This document shows positions 5,847 through 9,398 of a stretch of 9,398 nucleotides of DNA, in pieces. The notes beneath the pieces are model-generated. The model did not search any database, was not told the origin of the DNA, and saw only the letters and a program-made list of their open reading frames with translations. This stretch comes from Gammaproteobacteria bacterium. Lineage in GTDB: Bacteria; Pseudomonadota; Gammaproteobacteria; Pseudomonadales; GM7GCV1. The stretch is taken from contig JAURLY010000204.1 in assembly GCA_030830945.1 (NCBI GenBank), positions 1 to 9,398 on the forward strand. Reading direction: 5' to 3'. How positions within the stretch are numbered: the stretch's first letter is position 1; the number at the start of each line of letters is the position of its first letter. The position numbers and the translations under genes were made by a program.

Positions 5847-5867
5847 AACCAATTTCCTGCGATTCTT

Positions 5868-8519
5868 ATGCTGAAAGACAATCTTCCACAAACGATTTTT
5901 TTAAATGAATACAAACCGTCCGCTTTCCTTATAGAGCGCACCGAGCTTTGGGTAGAGTTATATGAAGAACACACCGAGGTGCGCGCCCAGATTAATCTTG
6001 TGCGAAACCCGGAAGAAAAAGCGCCCAAAGACAAGGATTTATCTCTTAATGCCGAAGCCATGAAGGTCCTTGCTATCAGCTTGGATGGCAAGAGCTTAAA
6101 AGAGGGCAAGCATTACTCACATGAAGACAACCAACTACATATCTATAACGTTCCAGCCAGCTTTACGCTGGAAACCAGGGTAGAAATCCATCCTGAAAAC
6201 AACACCTCTCTCATGGGTTTGTATAAATCTCGCACGATGTTCTGTACCCAGTGTGAAGCAGAAGGGTTTCGAAAGATTACCCCCTATATTGATCGACCCG
6301 ATTTGTTGAGTGAATTCACCACCACAGTCGTTGCTGACAAAGAAAAATACCCCGTTTTGCTCTCTAATGGGAATCCGGTTCACACTCAGGATATCGAGGC
6401 AGGGCGGCACTCCGTGACTTGGCACGACCCATTCCGAAAACCCGCCTATCTGTTTGCACTGGTTGCCGGCGACCTTGAGCACATTGAAGATAGCTTCACT
6501 ACCATGAGTGGCCGCAATATCGACTTAAAGATATATGTCGAGGAGAAAGATCTCGATAAATGTGACCACGCCATGCGCTCCCTCAAAGCCGCCATGAAAT
6601 GGGATGAAGAGACTTACGGCCGTGAATACGACCTCGATATCTTTATGATCGTTGCTGTGGATGATTTCAATATGGGCGCCATGGAAAACAAGGGGCTCAA
6701 TATATTTAATACGTCAGCGGTTTTGGCAAATCCCGAAACTACGACAGATATGCGCTTTCAATGGGTAGAAGCCGTCGTTGCGCATGAGTACTTTCACAAC
6801 TGGTCTGGCAACCGGGTTACCTGCCGAGATTGGTTTCAACTCAGTCTGAAGGAAGGCTTTACCGTTTTTCGCGATAGTGAGTTTTCTGCTGATCTGAACT
6901 CCAGGACGGTTAAGCGAATAGAAGATGTTCGCTCGCTTAAAGCACATCAGTTCGCGGAAGATGCCGGCCCCCTGGCACATCCGGTTCAGCCTGATTCCTA
7001 TATGGAGATCAGTAACTTTTACACCCTGACTGTGTATGAAAAAGGCTGCGAAGTCGTCCGCATGCAAGCGAACTTGCTGGGGCCTGAGCTGTTCCGCAAG
7101 GGCACGGATCTATATTTTGATCGTCACGATGGACAAGCGGCCACGATTGAAGATTTTGTTGCCTGCATGGAAGAAGTCTCTGGCATGGATCTCACCCAGT
7201 TCAAACGTTGGTACAAACAAGCCGGCACGCCTGTGCTTGATGTGGAATCCAGCTATGACGCTGACAACAAAGAATTCATTTTGTCCTTTTCCCAAAGTTG
7301 TCCACCCACCCCGGAAAGCAAAGACAAAAAACCATTTGTCATCCCTGTGCGCATGGGATTAATCGGAAAAAATGGCGAGCTAGACCTGCACTGTGCACAG
7401 GCAGGATTAAAAGGGGATAAAGAAGCCGTGTTGCAGGTTAAAAGCAGCTCTGAGGCATTTGTTTTTGAAAATGTTGATTCCCAACCTGTGCCATCACTGC
7501 TGCGTGGATTTTCAGCGCCTGTAAAGCTCAACTACCAGTACAGCAGGGAAGAGCTCGTAGAGCTCATTACCAAGGACAGTGACGGCTTTAATCGCTGGGA
7601 TGCCATGCAGCGTTTGGTCATTGATGAGATTCATAAGCAACAGACCGATGGAATAGGGCCCGTCTCAGAAGACCTGATTGAAATATTGCACAAACTCATG
7701 AATGAGCCCGACATAGACAAGGCAATGCTTGCGCTAATGCTTGTCATGCCTTCGATAGAATACTTGGCCGAGCTTCAAAGCCAGATAGACCTTGATGGCC
7801 TTTGGCAGGCAAGAGAAAACGTGCGCCAGGATGTGGCCGACCGACTTCAATCCGATTTCCGCAAGCTATACAAAGACAATCAACGAGGCGATGTGGAATA
7901 CCAACCATCTGCCGAGCAAATTGCCCAGCGCAGCCTGAAAAACATTGCCCTGAATTACTGGCTGATGAGCGGCGACTCTGAAGCGCTCGTGGCCTCAGAG
8001 GCTCAATTCGATCAAGCGGACAATATGACTGATCAATCGGCAGCTCTCGTAAGTCTGGTTAATTCGGAACTAGATGGCGCCGAAGCCAAGGCCGACTTCG
8101 CTTTGTCCAGCTTCTACAAGCAGTGGCAAGACCAGCCCCTGGTGGTAAACCAATGGTTCAGCATCCAGTCCGCCTCAACCAAGCCCGGCGGTTTAAAGCG
8201 GGTCAAAAACCTTATGGAGCATCCCGCATTTAGCTTGAAAAACCCGAACAAGGCGCGATCTGTTATCGGCGCCTTCTGTAGCTTAAACCCTCGTAACTTC
8301 CATTCGAAAGACGGGGCAGGCTATGAATTTATTGCAGATCAGGTTATTGCGCTAAATTTCATTAATCCACAGATTGCGTCACGACTTGTAATCCCGCTAA
8401 CCAAGTGGAAAAAAATGGACGAAAGCAGGGCTGGCCTGATGAAGTCGCAGCTGCAACGCATTGCCTCTACGGATCAACTTTCGCCAGATGTGCGCGAGGT
8501 GGTTTCTAAATCTTTGTAA
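5868..8519 (+). CDS. pepN: Aminopeptidase N (M1 zinc metallopeptidase)
   Basis: PepN removes N-terminal residues from peptides in the cytoplasm, finishing the breakdown of products from ATP-dependent proteases. The protein has 883 residues (E. coli PepN 870) and keeps the four-domain layout. The exopeptidase motif GAMEN is at 270-274. The zinc site HEYFH spans 306-310 (H306, H310) with catalytic E307 and third ligand E329 in LKEGFTVF. Y390, in TVYEKG, is the transition-state tyrosine. These sit nine residues downstream of their E. coli counterparts. The N-terminal domain includes MFCTQCEAEGFRKITPY, and the C-terminal helical domain is complete, ending REVVSKSL. The ATG at 5868 fits the family N-terminus (LPQTIFLNEYKPS), but no ribosome site is evident. 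It has no signal peptide, as expected for the cytosolic form. Confidence 0.98.
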   Translation: MLKDNLPQTIFLNEYKPSAFLIERTELWVELYEEHTEVRAQINLVRNPEEKAPKDKDLSLNAEAMKVLAISLDGKSLKEGKHYSHEDNQLHIYNVPASFTLETRVEIHPENNTSLMGLYKSRTMFCTQCEAEGFRKITPYIDRPDLLSEFTTTVVADKEKYPVLLSNGNPVHTQDIEAGRHSVTWHDPFRKPAYLFALVAGDLEHIEDSFTTMSGRNIDLKIYVEEKDLDKCDHAMRSLKAAMKWDEETYGREYDLDIFMIVAVDDFNMGAMENKGLNIFNTSAVLANPETTTDMRFQWVEAVVAHEYFHNWSGNRVTCRDWFQLSLKEGFTVFRDSEFSADLNSRTVKRIEDVRSLKAHQFAEDAGPLAHPVQPDSYMEISNFYTLTVYEKGCEVVRMQANLLGPELFRKGTDLYFDRHDGQAATIEDFVACMEEVSGMDLTQFKRWYKQAGTPVLDVESSYDADNKEFILSFSQSCPPTPESKDKKPFVIPVRMGLIGKNGELDLHCAQAGLKGDKEAVLQVKSSSEAFVFENVDSQPVPSLLRGFSAPVKLNYQYSREELVELITKDSDGFNRWDAMQRLVIDEIHKQQTDGIGPVSEDLIEILHKLMNEPDIDKAMLALMLVMPSIEYLAELQSQIDLDGLWQARENVRQDVADRLQSDFRKLYKDNQRGDVEYQPSAEQIAQRSLKNIALNYWLMSGDSEALVASEAQFDQADNMTDQSAALVSLVNSELDGAEAKADFALSSFYKQWQDQPLVVNQWFSIQSASTKPGGLKRVKNLMEHPAFSLKNPNKARSVIGAFCSLNPRNFHSKDGAGYEFIADQVIALNFINPQIASRLVIPLTKWKKMDESRAGLMKSQLQRIASTDQLSPDVREVVSKSL

Positions 8520-8591
8520 ATACTATGACTGGAACAAATAGGGCAAACTAGCTTCAAATATAACAATCATCGCATGCGAGGCTGTTCATCT

Positions 8592-9398
8592 ATGTTGTTA
8601 AAAACGCGAAAATCTTACGATTTGAAAGAATCTGATGTCACGGATGAACGCCTGTTCCAACGTCGCCATTTATTAAAATCCGGGATTTACGGGGGTGGGG
8701 CACTCGCAGCAACCAGTTTTATGCCCTTGGCGACCTGGGCCAACATTCGTGAATTTGCCGGACAAATTGGTTCTGCCCAGCAAACCATGTCAGTGGATGA
8801 AGAGTTGACCCCATGGGAAGACGTCACTACCTACAACAACTTTTATGAGCTGGGTACAGGTAAGGAAGACCCCAGCGAAAACGCCAGCGCCCTGCGCACC
8901 GACCCTTGGGCGGTCACTGTTGAGGGTGAGTGCAGCAAGCCGGGCAAGCTGAATTTAGAAGATATCCTGTCTGCACATGAGTTTGAAGAGCGTATTTATC
9001 TTTTACGCTGTGTTGAAGCATGGTCCATGGTTATTCCCTGGATTGGTTTTCCGCTGGCAGATTTGCTAAAGCGCTTTGAGCCCAATTCAAACGCCAAATA
9101 CGTCGCATTTGAGACCATTTATAAGCGCTCCAGACCCTTGCCCGGCCAGCGACGTCAGGTGCTGGAATGGCCCTATCGAGAGGGCCTGAGAATGGATGAA
9201 GCAATGAATCCCCTGGCCTTTATGGCAGTGGGTGTCTATGGAAAACCCTTACCCAACCAAAACGGAGCGCCGTTAAGGCTGGTTGTACCCTGGAAATATG
9301 GGTTCAAATCTATTAAGTCCATCGTAAAAATACGTTTCACTGAGGCCCAACCGGAAACATCCTGGAATATGTCAGCAGCTAATGAATACGGTTTTTAC
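8592..9398 (+). CDS. msrP: Periplasmic protein-methionine-sulfoxide reductase MsrP, 3' end cut off
   Basis: MsrP (YedY) is a molybdopterin enzyme that repairs oxidised methionines in periplasmic proteins, taking electrons from the membrane haem protein MsrQ. The 269 visible codons cover about 80 percent of the E. coli length (334). After the opening SYDLKESDVTDE comes a Tat signal, QRRHLLKS at 23-30 with the twin arginine at 24-25, then a hydrophobic stretch to LATWA. The molybdenum-ligand cysteine is C140 in LRCVEAWSM. SNAKYVAFETIY, EGLRMDEAMNPLAFMAVGVYG and LVVPWKYGFKSIKSI match E. coli closely. The ATG at 8592 has GAGG at 8578-8581, ten bases upstream. TATAAC at 8559-8564 might be a -10 box, but no -35 partner is convincing, so read-through from pepN is possible. 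msrQ, its usual partner, would lie beyond the window. Confidence 0.97.
   Translation, partial: MLLKTRKSYDLKESDVTDERLFQRRHLLKSGIYGGGALAATSFMPLATWANIREFAGQIGSAQQTMSVDEELTPWEDVTTYNNFYELGTGKEDPSENASALRTDPWAVTVEGECSKPGKLNLEDILSAHEFEERIYLLRCVEAWSMVIPWIGFPLADLLKRFEPNSNAKYVAFETIYKRSRPLPGQRRQVLEWPYREGLRMDEAMNPLAFMAVGVYGKPLPNQNGAPLRLVVPWKYGFKSIKSIVKIRFTEAQPETSWNMSAANEYGFY

Overview
The window looks like core chromosome of a gammaproteobacterium. All recognisable genes are housekeeping or stress genes: ibpA-type small heat-shock protein, queD, tRNA-Val, tRNA-Asp, nadK, GlpG-type rhomboid, DUF1315/YeaC, apbE, DUF2797, pepN and msrP. The proteins resemble E. coli IbpA, QueD, PepN and MsrP over their whole visible lengths. 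The G+C content is moderate by eye, and both tRNA genes encode their own CCA end. From memory, the run nadK, rhomboid, DUF1315, DUF2797, pepN also occurs in Pseudomonas and relatives, so a Pseudomonadales/Cellvibrionales/Oceanospirillales-type marine bacterium is a reasonable guess; the exact taxon cannot be read from the sequence. No transposase, integrase, CRISPR array or other mobile element was seen.

Left part (1-1510): a cut-off minus-strand gene for an exported protein lies divergent from a plus-strand small heat-shock gene. The heat-shock gene has a sigma-32-like promoter and a 5' UTR that folds as a ROSE-type RNA thermometer. A strong hairpin, usable in both directions, separates it from the convergent minus-strand queD gene of queuosine synthesis.

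Middle (1460-1710): a near-consensus sigma-70 promoter drives a tRNA-Val(UAC) and tRNA-Asp(GUC) pair, closed by a rho-independent terminator.

Right part (1838-9398): seven co-directional genes, nadK, glpG-like rhomboid, yeaC-like, apbE, DUF2797, pepN and msrP (cut by the window end). The first five are spaced 2-22 bases apart and probably form one operon; pepN (96-base gap) and msrP (72-base gap) may be read through or have their own promoters. The products are an NADP-making kinase, an inner-membrane protease, a flavin-attaching lipoprotein, a metallo-aminopeptidase and a periplasmic methionine sulfoxide reductase. They share redox and protein-quality themes but do not form one pathway.

Nothing here amounts to a new multi-gene defence or mobile system. 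The best points for a second look are the RNA thermometer of the heat-shock gene, the apparent AUU start codon of the rhomboid gene, and the zinc-cluster DUF2797 protein whose core reads like a GIY-YIG nuclease fold.
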